Part shown: positions 1-7,338 of the stretch, piece by piece
Position numbering within the stretch: the stretch's first letter is position 1
How the letters are laid out: each line of letters opens with the position of its first letter
Assembly (NCBI GenBank): GCA_015490475.1
Contig: WFXT01000192.1
Coordinates: 1-13,677, forward strand
Direction of reading: 5' to 3'
Origin: Bacteroidota bacterium
GTDB lineage: Bacteria > Bacteroidota > Bacteroidia > JAADEI01
Length of the DNA: 13,677 nt
The notes under the pieces: generated by a model
The model's database searches: none
What the model saw: the letters and a program-made list of their open reading frames with translations, nothing else
Told to the model about the DNA's origin: nothing
Made by a program: the position numbers and the translations under genes

Positions 1-58
1 ATCCCAGAAGCAGGCGGATTTCAGGTTTATTTACTTAAAGCAGGATAATGCCTCTTAT

Positions 59-1732
59 CTAATATTCAACATTAACTATTAACTCTTTAAAACTATCTAT
101 TATGTTATCAAGGAACTTGTTAATTTGACCTATAGCCTCATCACTCTTCATATATGGTCTTTTAGCAGAAAGTTCCAACTTCTCTGGATTTATAAGTTTA
201 ATAGGTAATAAGTCCCTTAAAGGTCTTCCTGTAATCTTACTCATGACATACCTAATCAAAGGCACTCCCCTTTCAATATTTGTTTCTATGGGACTTCTGT
301 AATATGCAGAGATTATCTTTTCTTTCAGTTCAAGCCACAATTTATCTGTCTTGTCTTTCTGAATATGTGTCATAAACCATCTTATAGCCTTTGCTATTCC
401 GCTCAACACTTCTTGTCTGGATGCATAAGCATAGAGGGCACTTGCCGATGCCTTAGCCTTTCTCAAGTTTCCAAGTTCAATGTTTGCTATCCATGAATAA
501 ATGTGGTAGATAACAACATTTGCAGGGTCGGAACGCACCTCCTTCAACATTGGCAGGTAAATTTCTATTATATCCTCATATTCTTGCTTCGCAAGTAATA
601 AAGCCATTTTCCCAAACAGATACACGCTCTTTGTGTTATGTGGATATTTCTCTGGGCTCATAATTTTTTCTGCCTTCAATAAGCATTCTTGTCCCTCTTC
701 ATAGTATCCATTGAGGACATACCATGCTCCTGCTCTCACCTGCAACATCACTATTTGAGAAGAAGCAGGCTCTCTAACCACTTTATCAACAATCTCCTTA
801 ACCTTAGAAGTGTCATCAAAAATGCTTAAAGCAGAAGAGGCAGTCATTATTTCCACGGCTTTAGGAATGGAAAACATGAAGCCAAGGTCATCCTCATATT
901 TTAGATTGTACTGAATTTCAACATATTTCCTAACATCCTGCATAATATTGATAACTTCTGCCAATGCCTTTATCAGATTACATGTTGTTTTGGCAAAACC
1001 AAGTTTTGAAAAAGCAAGGGAATAGGCTCCTATAAGCCACACTGCAATATAGTGTGGATACACATTTCCAGTATTAAATTTTTTCAAAAACTCTGCAATA
1101 TGGGTAATCAACTTCTGTACGGAAAGTTTATCAGGCTTTAGAGCAGAAATGGTACGCAATGCAGAAAACACTCTATATGCATGTGTATTTAACTCCAGAA
1201 TTCTATTGATGTGGTCTATGATGTGTTTTGATTCTATGGGCACCCCATGAAGGTCTATATAAGTGGTAGTGTATCCATACCACCACCATGGCGGGACCTG
1301 TGTCCAAAAGACAGAATCGGGCGGAATCCACTCATAGGGATTAATTATCGCATCTTTATTTCCCCTTCCGACAAATCGGTAATATACACGTGAAAGCATT
1401 AGCAAATTGCTAATCAGAGTATTTCTGAAGTACATAACATCCAGAGCACGCACTATTTTCCAGTAGAGTTCATGTCTCACTGCCGTCCTCCTCACCAACG
1501 AGACCTTTTCAAAAAACTGTTGCTCAACTCTCTCATAGGTTTCTTCATCTCTAACCTTTCTTAATTTTCTCCATAACTTGGCACTGTCTGACTTATCTCC
1601 CCACAACTGGCGAGAAACATATTCTTTTTCTACCTCTTTCAAAGCAAGAATCAGTTCTTTAAGTGGTATTTTTCCCTTCACTATTTCCAAACCTTTTATA
1701 GCATTATACGAATGACGCCTCATCGCCAACAT
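59..1732 (-). CDS. Uncharacterised TPR-like helical protein, 557 aa
   Basis: I do not recognise this protein and give it no function. It is predicted almost wholly helical, with no signal peptide or membrane segment, so it is probably cytoplasmic. Residues about 325-440 hold three helix-turn-helix units of tetratricopeptide style (for example AWYVLNGYYEEG and IYSWIANIELGNLRKAKA), which suggests a protein-binding scaffold. The N-terminal 120 residues are rich in Lys, Arg and Glu. A striking aromatic stretch, PPWWWYGY, lies at about residues 147-154. The frame is also open from a GTG at 1753, but I prefer the ATG at 1732 because a Bacteroidota-like -7 box (1755-1762) would put the mRNA start downstream of the GTG. 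Another ATG at 1723 is possible. The gene follows the glycosyltransferase after a short gap. That it is a real gene is likely from its length. Confidence 0.8.
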   Translation of the reverse strand: MLAMRRHSYNAIKGLEIVKGKIPLKELILALKEVEKEYVSRQLWGDKSDSAKLWRKLRKVRDEETYERVEQQFFEKVSLVRRTAVRHELYWKIVRALDVMYFRNTLISNLLMLSRVYYRFVGRGNKDAIINPYEWIPPDSVFWTQVPPWWWYGYTTTYIDLHGVPIESKHIIDHINRILELNTHAYRVFSALRTISALKPDKLSVQKLITHIAEFLKKFNTGNVYPHYIAVWLIGAYSLAFSKLGFAKTTCNLIKALAEVINIMQDVRKYVEIQYNLKYEDDLGFMFSIPKAVEIMTASSALSIFDDTSKVKEIVDKVVREPASSQIVMLQVRAGAWYVLNGYYEEGQECLLKAEKIMSPEKYPHNTKSVYLFGKMALLLAKQEYEDIIEIYLPMLKEVRSDPANVVIYHIYSWIANIELGNLRKAKASASALYAYASRQEVLSGIAKAIRWFMTHIQKDKTDKLWLELKEKIISAYYRSPIETNIERGVPLIRYVMSKITGRPLRDLLPIKLINPEKLELSAKRPYMKSDEAIGQINKFLDNIIDSFKELIVNVEY

Positions 1733-1754
1733 TCCACATTTCACAAAATCCACA

Positions 1755-1762
1755 CAAAGTTA
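1755..1762 (-). promoter_or_regulatory. Possible Bacteroidota -7 promoter box (TAACTTTG)
   Basis: The minus strand reads TAACTTTG, which fits the TAnnTTTG -7 consensus of the Bacteroidota primary sigma factor. It lies in the small gap between the glycosyltransferase stop and the TPR-like gene, about 23 bases before the preferred ATG. I find no TTTG -33 element at the usual 19-21 base spacing, so this could be chance in AT-rich DNA. Confidence 0.28.
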
Positions 1763-1769
1763 CAAACTT

Positions 1770-3557
1770 TCAAAAATTTGATTTTGCTATATTGCTCACC
1801 ACCTGTAAATCAAAGGAAAAATCCCAGACGTGACAGAAATAATATGCAGTTGATAATTTATCTGTGCACTGTTTAGTAATGTCAACCACTGGTTCTGGAA
1901 GTTGTGGCAACCACACAGAGTGCACACTATATCCTGTTAAAGTTTTCTTTCCTGCTAACAATTGCCATGCGGTCTTTCGGTCCAATACACCTTTTGGAAA
2001 GAGAAGAAATATCATTCCCCAGATGATGTCGCTAACCCGCTTTAATAGTCGTTTATACCATTGATTCAAAGGCAAAGGATAGAAAATTGAAACCCACCGA
2101 TTAGTAGAATATACCTGTTCTCCAGATATAAGGATTCGCTCTTCTGGATTGAAAAACATCGTTGTTATGAACTTGCCATTGCGTATATTTCCCAAAAGAA
2201 AGTTCACAGAATTAGGAACAGTTTGAATAAGCACAGGATAAACATACTGACTGTTGTGTTGGCAATAAACACCTGCTTTAATGTTGTGGATAGATAGTAA
2301 GTTAGCAAGCACATCTTCCCCCTCCCCTCTGAAAATGTAAAAGAATCCAGAAGCAATGGGATTCTGTTTCAACCATCTCATATTAATACCAAACAATCGG
2401 AACAAAAGAGCCGAAGCAATTCCTGACATACTACCGATAAGAATTACTGCCCGAGAGAATCTCCACTCCTCTGGAAGCAGTGCATATAACAACAAGACGG
2501 CTATTTGTCCCAGCAGGGCACCTCGGAAAACACGGGACCACTGAATTGGCTCCCTATAACTACCCCCAATATACATAAACATCACAGTAAGCAAGGAAAA
2601 CACAGGCAACACTACATACTTAAATAAAGTAGGGTACTCAAACCCCTTGACATAAGTCCCCCACAAAAACTGTATAATCCAGAATACAACAAGAACAATA
2701 GTAAAATCAATCAAGGGAAAAACGAGCCTTTTTATTTGTCGCAACACAAAAATTGCCACAGCCCTAAACCATATCCCACAATATATCAGCAATCGCTTTA
2801 AGATTCCATATTTCATGTGCTTTTGAACAAACAGTTGCATAGCATGATGAAACCAGAATATTGGCTTCCAATTCAAGCGACCTGTACTTGCCCCTTTAAA
2901 GTGAATTGCCTCCAGTTCGGGATTATACATTACTTTCCAGCCCTGTTGCTTAATGCGAACAGACAGGTCAATGTCTTCTCCATACATAAAGTAATCTTCA
3001 TCAAACCCGTTTGTTTGCTCAAGAGCCTGACGTCTGGCAAGCATAAACGCCCCGGGCAATGCTTCTACTTCCCTTATTCGCTCATCATCATAGTAATATC
3101 CAGAATGCTTCTCTGTCCATGGTATAAACAATTTCTTAAAAGCACTGGCAATGTCAGGAACTTTACGCTGGCTTTCTTTGAGATAATTGCCCTTTCCGTC
3201 AACAAGCCTAATACCAAGCAATCCCACATATGGATTACTTTCCATAAACCTCAAAGCAGACTCAAGAACATTCCTATCAACCAGAACATCAGGATTCAGG
3301 AACAAAACATATTTTGACTGAACACTCCTCCATCCGATATTACATGCTCTTCCAAAACCAATGTTTTTATTCAATTTAATTACTCTGGCTCCGTACTTTT
3401 CAGCCACTTCAACACTGTCGTCCCTTGACGCATTATCCACTACAATAATTTGCACATCTTCTGGCAGATTCTGAAGCATAGGCAAAGAAAACCTGAGAAC
3501 ATGCCCCGAATTATAAGTTACAATTACAATAGCAAGCCTGAGTTTATTTTTCCCCAT
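1770..3557 (-). CDS. Family 2 glycosyltransferase fused to polytopic membrane and sugar-transferase-like C-terminus
   Basis: Residues 1-240 form a GT2 (GT-A fold, rhamnosyltransferase-like) domain: VIVTYNSG at 11-18, VVDNAS at 39-44, NIGFGRACNIGW at 65-76, the nucleotide/metal-binding region FLNPD at 86-90, PGA at 168-170, and FDEDYFMYGEDIDL with the catalytic-type acidic residues at 185-198. Four hydrophobic segments follow at about 283-300, 314-331, 346-361 and 369-386. The tail (about 400-545) resembles, in degenerate form, the C-terminal part of Bacteroidota polyprenyl-phosphate sugar transferases, ending in RVSDIIWGMIFLLFP and LLAGKKTLTGYS. It probably adds a sugar in surface polysaccharide or glycan synthesis at the inner membrane; donor and acceptor are unknown. 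The ATG at 3557 lies 14 bases inside recR; a GTG at 3566 is an alternative. No other glycan genes are nearby. Confidence 0.85.
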   Translation of the reverse strand: MGKNKLRLAIVIVTYNSGHVLRFSLPMLQNLPEDVQIIVVDNASRDDSVEVAEKYGARVIKLNKNIGFGRACNIGWRSVQSKYVLFLNPDVLVDRNVLESALRFMESNPYVGLLGIRLVDGKGNYLKESQRKVPDIASAFKKLFIPWTEKHSGYYYDDERIREVEALPGAFMLARRQALEQTNGFDEDYFMYGEDIDLSVRIKQQGWKVMYNPELEAIHFKGASTGRLNWKPIFWFHHAMQLFVQKHMKYGILKRLLIYCGIWFRAVAIFVLRQIKRLVFPLIDFTIVLVVFWIIQFLWGTYVKGFEYPTLFKYVVLPVFSLLTVMFMYIGGSYREPIQWSRVFRGALLGQIAVLLLYALLPEEWRFSRAVILIGSMSGIASALLFRLFGINMRWLKQNPIASGFFYIFRGEGEDVLANLLSIHNIKAGVYCQHNSQYVYPVLIQTVPNSVNFLLGNIRNGKFITTMFFNPEERILISGEQVYSTNRWVSIFYPLPLNQWYKRLLKRVSDIIWGMIFLLFPKGVLDRKTAWQLLAGKKTLTGYSVHSVWLPQLPEPVVDITKQCTDKLSTAYYFCHVWDFSFDLQVVSNIAKSNF

Positions 3558-4143
3558 ACGGCACACGATAGTTAAGGGCTCTCTCCAGAGTTAACGGGTC
3601 TGTATATTCAAGGTCTGCACCATAGGACAATCCCCTTGCCAGAATGCTTATCTTCACTCCTGTCTCTTTGAGTGCATTAGCAACATAATGAGCAGTTATT
3701 TCTCCCTCTGTATTAGATGGCAGTGCTATTATCACTTCTTGAATTCCTTCACTTTCAATTCGTTTCTTTAAATCGTTAATGAACAAATCTTCTGGCGTTA
3801 TTCCTTCCACAGGATTTATAAGTCCACCCAGAACGTGATATTTCCCTTTGTAAGTGCCTGTGCTTTCAATAGCATAAGCCTCTCTGGACGACGAGACAAC
3901 ACATATAATAGGTTCCCTATTCTGTGCAGAGCATATGTGACACGGCGATGATACGTCTATTAAATGACACACAGAACACTGAACCACCCGTGTCTCCAGT
4001 TCTCTCAATGCTTGGGCAAGGTCTGACAGGACTGCCCTGTCTCGTTCCAGCAGGTAAAACAGGAACCTGCGTGCCGTTCTCTCTCCCACTCCCGGTAACC
4101 GCTTAAATGCCTCCAGAACCCGTGTTATTACATCGTTTTCCAT
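3544..4143 (-). CDS. recR: Recombination mediator protein RecR
   Basis: RecR works with RecO (and RecF) to load RecA on single-stranded DNA at gaps. At 199 residues it has the normal length. The domain order is canonical: helix-hairpin-helix LPGVGERTARR at 16-26, a four-cysteine zinc site (C56, C59, C68, C71), then a Toprim domain with AIESTGTYKG and YHVLGGLINPVEGI at about 91-115, the NTEGE motif at 144-148, and the C-terminal TLERALNYR. One oddity is that the first Toprim strand reads CVVSSS at 81-86, where the family normally has CVVE; the usual acidic residue is a serine. The ATG at 4143 gives the normal N-terminus. The gene lies 18 bases after queG, and its end overlaps the glycosyltransferase start. 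Identity is secure. Confidence 0.96.
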   Translation of the reverse strand: MENDVITRVLEAFKRLPGVGERTARRFLFYLLERDRAVLSDLAQALRELETRVVQCSVCHLIDVSSPCHICSAQNREPIICVVSSSREAYAIESTGTYKGKYHVLGGLINPVEGITPEDLFINDLKKRIESEGIQEVIIALPSNTEGEITAHYVANALKETGVKISILARGLSYGADLEYTDPLTLERALNYRVPYGEK

Positions 4144-4156
4144 ATCTGACTACTTC

Positions 4157-4164
4157 CAAAATTA
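4157..4164 (-). promoter_or_regulatory. Possible -7 promoter box (TAATTTTG) ahead of recR
   Basis: The minus strand reads TAATTTTG, matching TAnnTTTG, about 13 bases before the recR ATG and overlapping the queG stop codon. It would give recR its own start of transcription with a very short leader. No matching -33 element is seen. The surrounding DNA is AT-rich, so a chance match is quite possible. Confidence 0.18.
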
Positions 4165-5148
4165 ATTTGCTCTGGCATATCTATTATTCTTTTGTGGAAG
4201 AACAGGTTCCATTCCCAGCCACTTCATGTTGCGTCGTAATCCCCTCAGACCAGCCCTCCTCAGTGGACTAAGCCTAAACAACCGCTTAAAAGGATTACTG
4301 CTAAGACGCCTCCATGTGTCCCATTCCCATTCCTTTATGGGTTCCAGTGGCTCAAAAGCCTCCTCCCGTGTCTCTCGGGCAAAGCGATTCCACGGACACA
4401 CTTCCTGACATATATCGCATCCGAAAAGCCAGTCATTCCATTGCTTTATACCATCAGGCAACTCCTCTCCTCTGTATTCTATTGTGAGATAAGATATGCA
4501 CCTGTTAGCATCCAGTAGTCCCGGCATGACCAGTGCCCCCGTGGGACAGGCAGAAACACACCTATTACACCTTCCGCAAAAGTCTGTCTCAAAAGGTTTA
4601 TCATATTCCAGTTCCACATCAACAAGCATTACTGCAAGAAAAACAAACGACCCGGCTTTGCGTGTAATAGTTAATGTGTTCTTACCCTGCCAGCCAATTC
4701 CCGCCTTCTGTGCCCATGCTCTCTCCATAACAGGCATTGAATCAACACTATACACAGCCTCTATTTCCCTGCCTATCAACTGACACATAAAACTATGAAG
4801 TCGCTCCAACTTTCTACGCAACACAATATGATAATCCTGTCCGTGTGCATATCTTGCTATTTTGGGCGAATTAATCTTATATTTACTCTCCCTTCGGAAA
4901 TATGAATGCGTTAACACTATAACTGATTTAACAGAAGGGAACAATCGTCGTGGGTCTATGCGAACTTCAAAAGTTTTTTCCATATAATGCATCGTGCCAT
5001 GAAATCCCGCCCTCAACCATTGTTCATATTTCCTTGCCTCTTCATCCAATGGAACAGGTCTGGCAATACCACAATCTTCAAACCCTATAGACTGAGCATA
5101 CCGTTTTATAGCCTCTGTCCATTCCTTCTTTCTGTGAGTCCATGGCAT
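4162..5148 (-). CDS. queG: Epoxyqueuosine reductase QueG
   Basis: QueG is the cobalamin-dependent iron-sulfur enzyme that reduces epoxyqueuosine to queuosine in the wobble position of GUN-anticodon tRNAs. The protein has 328 residues, within the family range. Visible signs are the N-terminal ARYAHGQDYH region (98-107), the catalytic-type aspartate in SVDSMPVMERA (134-144), and GIGWQGKNTL (150-159). It has two [4Fe-4S] clusters: C191-C194-C197-C201-P in the first ferredoxin motif, and C217 with C244-C247-C251-P in the second. It seems to lack the C-terminal HEAT-type extension of some longer homologues. The ATG at 5148 follows the stop of a small upstream frame by only 3 bases, so it is probably co-transcribed. 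The match in every motif is strong. Confidence 0.96.
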   Translation of the reverse strand: MPWTHRKKEWTEAIKRYAQSIGFEDCGIARPVPLDEEARKYEQWLRAGFHGTMHYMEKTFEVRIDPRRLFPSVKSVIVLTHSYFRRESKYKINSPKIARYAHGQDYHIVLRRKLERLHSFMCQLIGREIEAVYSVDSMPVMERAWAQKAGIGWQGKNTLTITRKAGSFVFLAVMLVDVELEYDKPFETDFCGRCNRCVSACPTGALVMPGLLDANRCISYLTIEYRGEELPDGIKQWNDWLFGCDICQEVCPWNRFARETREEAFEPLEPIKEWEWDTWRRLSSNPFKRLFRLSPLRRAGLRGLRRNMKWLGMEPVLPQKNNRYARAN

Positions 5149-5151
5149 AAA

Positions 5152-5331
5152 TCAATTGTTCTCTATCCCATTAACTATAACAGAATCTGCTTTTTCTTCG
5201 TATCGTTGTTCAACGCTTGCATTTTGTTGAATGCCACATCGTTTAACCAAAAACAGTGAAATAGATGCAAACAGGATAACAAAAGCAGAAATTATAGTCC
5301 ATGTTTTGCCCCAGATATTACGCAAAGGCAA
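5152..5331 (-). CDS. Possible 59-aa single-pass membrane protein with TTG start
   Basis: This fills the 207-base gap between the PEBP-type gene and queG. The frame opens with TTG directly after an in-frame TGA and ends 3 bases before the queG ATG. It would encode a short basic N-terminus (R4, K9), one hydrophobic segment at about residues 11-29, then KRC and a charged C-terminal tail with EQRYEEKAD. That layout is typical of small anchored proteins. The cysteine at 32 is not in a proper lipobox. I do not know a family for it. The rare TTG start, the lack of any usable ATG and the short length keep confidence modest; the tight spacing to queG and the coherent membrane topology speak for it. 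Confidence 0.42.
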   Translation of the reverse strand: MPLRNIWGKTWTIISAFVILFASISLFLVKRCGIQQNASVEQRYEEKADSVIVNGIENN

Positions 5332-5355
5332 TCATTTACTATTGAACAGAATCTC

Positions 5356-5907
5356 TTAGTTCCTACTATATGTTCCCATTGTCCACCCCCAGCCAATAAC
5401 CTTGTCCTTCAACATTTTGGGCAGTGCATCATAAGCAGGCAATTGTACAGGTACATAGTTTAAAGCAACAACCAGAAAATAATATCTATGTGGTTTGTCC
5501 ATTGGCGGAGGACATACGGGAAACCATCCCTCCTTGCCTCCAGAATTATGCCCCAGAATCTTCCATTCCGTTTTATCACTTATCATAGTCACCGTGCCAT
5601 CAACTACTCCAACAAGATGATAGAATGTTCCCACCGGAGCGTCTGGGTCATACGCAACGACAAGATAACTTTTTGCCCCTGAGACGGCATTCCATTTGAT
5701 TGTCGGGATTCTACTTTCTCCGTCACAAGCGTATGTTGAAGGAAGCCTGTCTCCCACTTTGTTTATACCTCTAACATTGACTTCTATATTAGGATCTTGC
5801 GAAAGGACAACCTTCCACTCTGGTACGGGAGGCTCAAAACCAGCCTGCTCGCCCATATTAACAAACAAAAATAACGACAACATTAAAAGGTAAGTTACCA
5901 GTCTCAT
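5356..5907 (-). CDS. Exported PEBP / YbhB-YbcL family protein
   Basis: The protein belongs to the phosphatidylethanolamine-binding (Raf kinase inhibitor-like) fold. Diagnostic motifs, numbered from the ATG at 5907, are YDPDAP at 86-91, a histidine at 97 where the family has its ligand-pocket histidine, HNSGGKEGWFPVCPPP at about 120-135, and HRYYFLVVAL at 140-149. Residues 1-19 form a hydrophobic signal peptide (MRLVTYLLMLSLFLFVNMG), so it is probably exported to the periplasm or anchored in the inner membrane, unlike the cytoplasmic E. coli YbhB. The bacterial family has no firm biochemical role; a small ligand in the conserved pocket is the usual idea. A GTG at 5925 extends the frame by six residues, but a charged residue and no better signal peptide make it less likely. 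It follows the exported two-helix protein by about 50 bases. Confidence 0.88.
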   Translation of the reverse strand: MRLVTYLLMLSLFLFVNMGEQAGFEPPVPEWKVVLSQDPNIEVNVRGINKVGDRLPSTYACDGESRIPTIKWNAVSGAKSYLVVAYDPDAPVGTFYHLVGVVDGTVTMISDKTEWKILGHNSGGKEGWFPVCPPPMDKPHRYYFLVVALNYVPVQLPAYDALPKMLKDKVIGWGWTMGTYSRN

Positions 5908-5960
5908 TGCAAACACTATTTTCACAGTTAAAAATACGGAAAACTGTCAATATATAGACG

Positions 5961-6512
5961 TCAAATTTTGATCTTGCGGTTGTAAATATTTACTGCTTTT
6001 ATCACTTTCTTGGCACCAGTAATGTTTAAATACGCAGTTATCAGCAAAGAGGCTCCTCCTGCCACGATAATCAATGGTTTCACAGCAGTTATGCCAGCAA
6101 AAATGAACACAGCCCCAGCGACAGCGGTCAAGCCTGCCGACAGAAGCATTCTGCGTCCCACAACATAGTGTTGAAAAGCCTTCCCATCATCAGAAAGGTA
6201 AGCAAGGAATTCTTTCCGTGAAACCCGATGGTCATTAACGTAATATCTCCATCCCACGACCCTCGGAACCGCTTTTAATCTGACCCTTTGTTTGTTGACA
6301 ATCACTTCCCTGCCATCTTCATACACGATTTTATAAACTCTCTTAATTGGCAGTATAACCTTTTTTCCTGTGTCAACATGCAAGCCAAGCACACTCTTCT
6401 TAATAACTCTGCCCTCTATTATAGTGCCATCATTCATATACACTCTGTCTTGTGCATAGTGCAATGTTGCAATCAATAACAACCCAACAAACAACATCCA
6501 GCGAAACATCAT
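5961..6512 (-). CDS. Exported protein with basic N-terminal domain and two C-terminal helices
   Basis: This is a 183-residue protein of a type common in Bacteroidota but without an assigned function that I know. Residues 1-21 are a signal peptide ending in HYAQ-D. Residues 22-72 form a small beta-rich domain of the pattern 'D.+Y+.DG..I.G.+I......+.+.T..K..+.I.++.KI+YEDG', often seen in secreted or envelope proteins. Residues about 124-142 and 144-163 are hydrophobic, rich in Gly and Ala, probably a membrane hairpin. The C-terminus is basic (KKVIKAVNIYNRKIK). The ATG at 6512 overlaps the TGA of the upstream gene by one base (TGATG), which suggests translational coupling; an ATG at 6509 and a TTG at 6515 are alternatives. 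It is likely an envelope protein with the N-domain outside the cytoplasm. Confidence 0.78.
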   Translation of the reverse strand: MMFRWMLFVGLLLIATLHYAQDRVYMNDGTIIEGRVIKKSVLGLHVDTGKKVILPIKRVYKIVYEDGREVIVNKQRVRLKAVPRVVGWRYYVNDHRVSRKEFLAYLSDDGKAFQHYVVGRRMLLSAGLTAVAGAVFIFAGITAVKPLIIVAGGASLLITAYLNITGAKKVIKAVNIYNRKIKI

Positions 6513-7294
6513 CAAGTCAAACGAACAACCAATTTATTTTCTGACAGTTCCTTGCCCAACAACCATAAAGCCACATCATATTTAGCAGGGTCATTAGTCT
6601 CCATCAGTGTAGCCACTTTTTCCGTAACCTCCATTGCAGATTTAAGTGATGGATTAGCATATTTTGTCAATCCAAGTTGTTTAGATGCCCTCCACGCATG
6701 AACATCAAGACTGATTAATAGATGCTCAGGCTTATAGTCAGTCCATAGTCCCATATCAGGAAACTCCCTTCTTATCATCCATCGTAAAAACATTGTCATT
6801 CTTTTACATGCGCTTCCCCGTGAAGGGTCCGGAACCAGATGCGTGATTATCTTCTCGTCGCCGTGAGACGCCCTTGAATACACCAACTCAAAGAAGTCAT
6901 GCATAGCACCAACTATATCTCCTGTTTGCAGACGTTTGAACCCACCTGCTATTGTTCCATATCTGGCAAGCAATTCCCCCATCACTTCAAACAGTATAAG
7001 AATATGTCTGCCTTTGTAAATCCTGTGCTTGAATCCAAGCAACTGCCTTTTGTCGTAGGATTCTGAGATGATTGCTTTCGCCGGGCTCTGCCCAAGTAAA
7101 TCAAGTAGAAAAGCCATTTTCCTGGCGATTATATCCCTTCTGCCCCATGCCAGCAATGCAGATAAAAGTCCCACAACTTCCATGTCCTCTCTTTCTCCAT
7201 ATCTCAATGGAAATTGAATAGGGTCCTGCTTATACCAACCTTCCTGAATCCATCGTGTCCTGTATGTATCAAGGATTTGCTTTAAATCATTCAT
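6512..7294 (-). CDS. TIGR02757 (DUF2400) family protein
   Basis: A 260-residue conserved protein of the TIGR02757 family, found in Bacteroidota and some other groups, with no proven role. The family has been considered distantly related to helix-hairpin-helix DNA glycosylases; I treat that as a hint only. Recognisable stretches are DPIQFP at 24-29, VVGLLSALLAWGRRD at 40-54, a basic PDPSRGSACKRMTMFLRWM at 155-173, the most diagnostic SLDVHAWRASKQLGL at 195-209, and KYDVALWLLG at 238-247. There is no signal peptide, so it is cytoplasmic. I chose the ATG at 7294; a TTG at 7312 adds six residues that do not look like the family start. It follows the PLP enzyme by 44 bases and its stop overlaps the next start codon. 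Confidence 0.88.
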   Translation of the reverse strand: MNDLKQILDTYRTRWIQEGWYKQDPIQFPLRYGEREDMEVVGLLSALLAWGRRDIIARKMAFLLDLLGQSPAKAIISESYDKRQLLGFKHRIYKGRHILILFEVMGELLARYGTIAGGFKRLQTGDIVGAMHDFFELVYSRASHGDEKIITHLVPDPSRGSACKRMTMFLRWMIRREFPDMGLWTDYKPEHLLISLDVHAWRASKQLGLTKYANPSLKSAMEVTEKVATLMETNDPAKYDVALWLLGKELSENKLVVRLT

Positions 7295-7338
7295 ATCCCA
7301 CCAGAATTCCAAATTATAAATATGTCCTCATCAAATCA

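Noticed and set aside
2817..3317. 166-codon plus-strand open frame opposite the glycosyltransferase
   Set aside because: It is antisense to the conserved GT2 domain and has no coherent domain or signal of its own.
5924..5947. ACAGTT / AACTGT inverted repeat between the two exported-protein genes
   Set aside because: Six-base arms with a 12-base AT-rich loop can arise by chance; no T-run and no second copy was seen.
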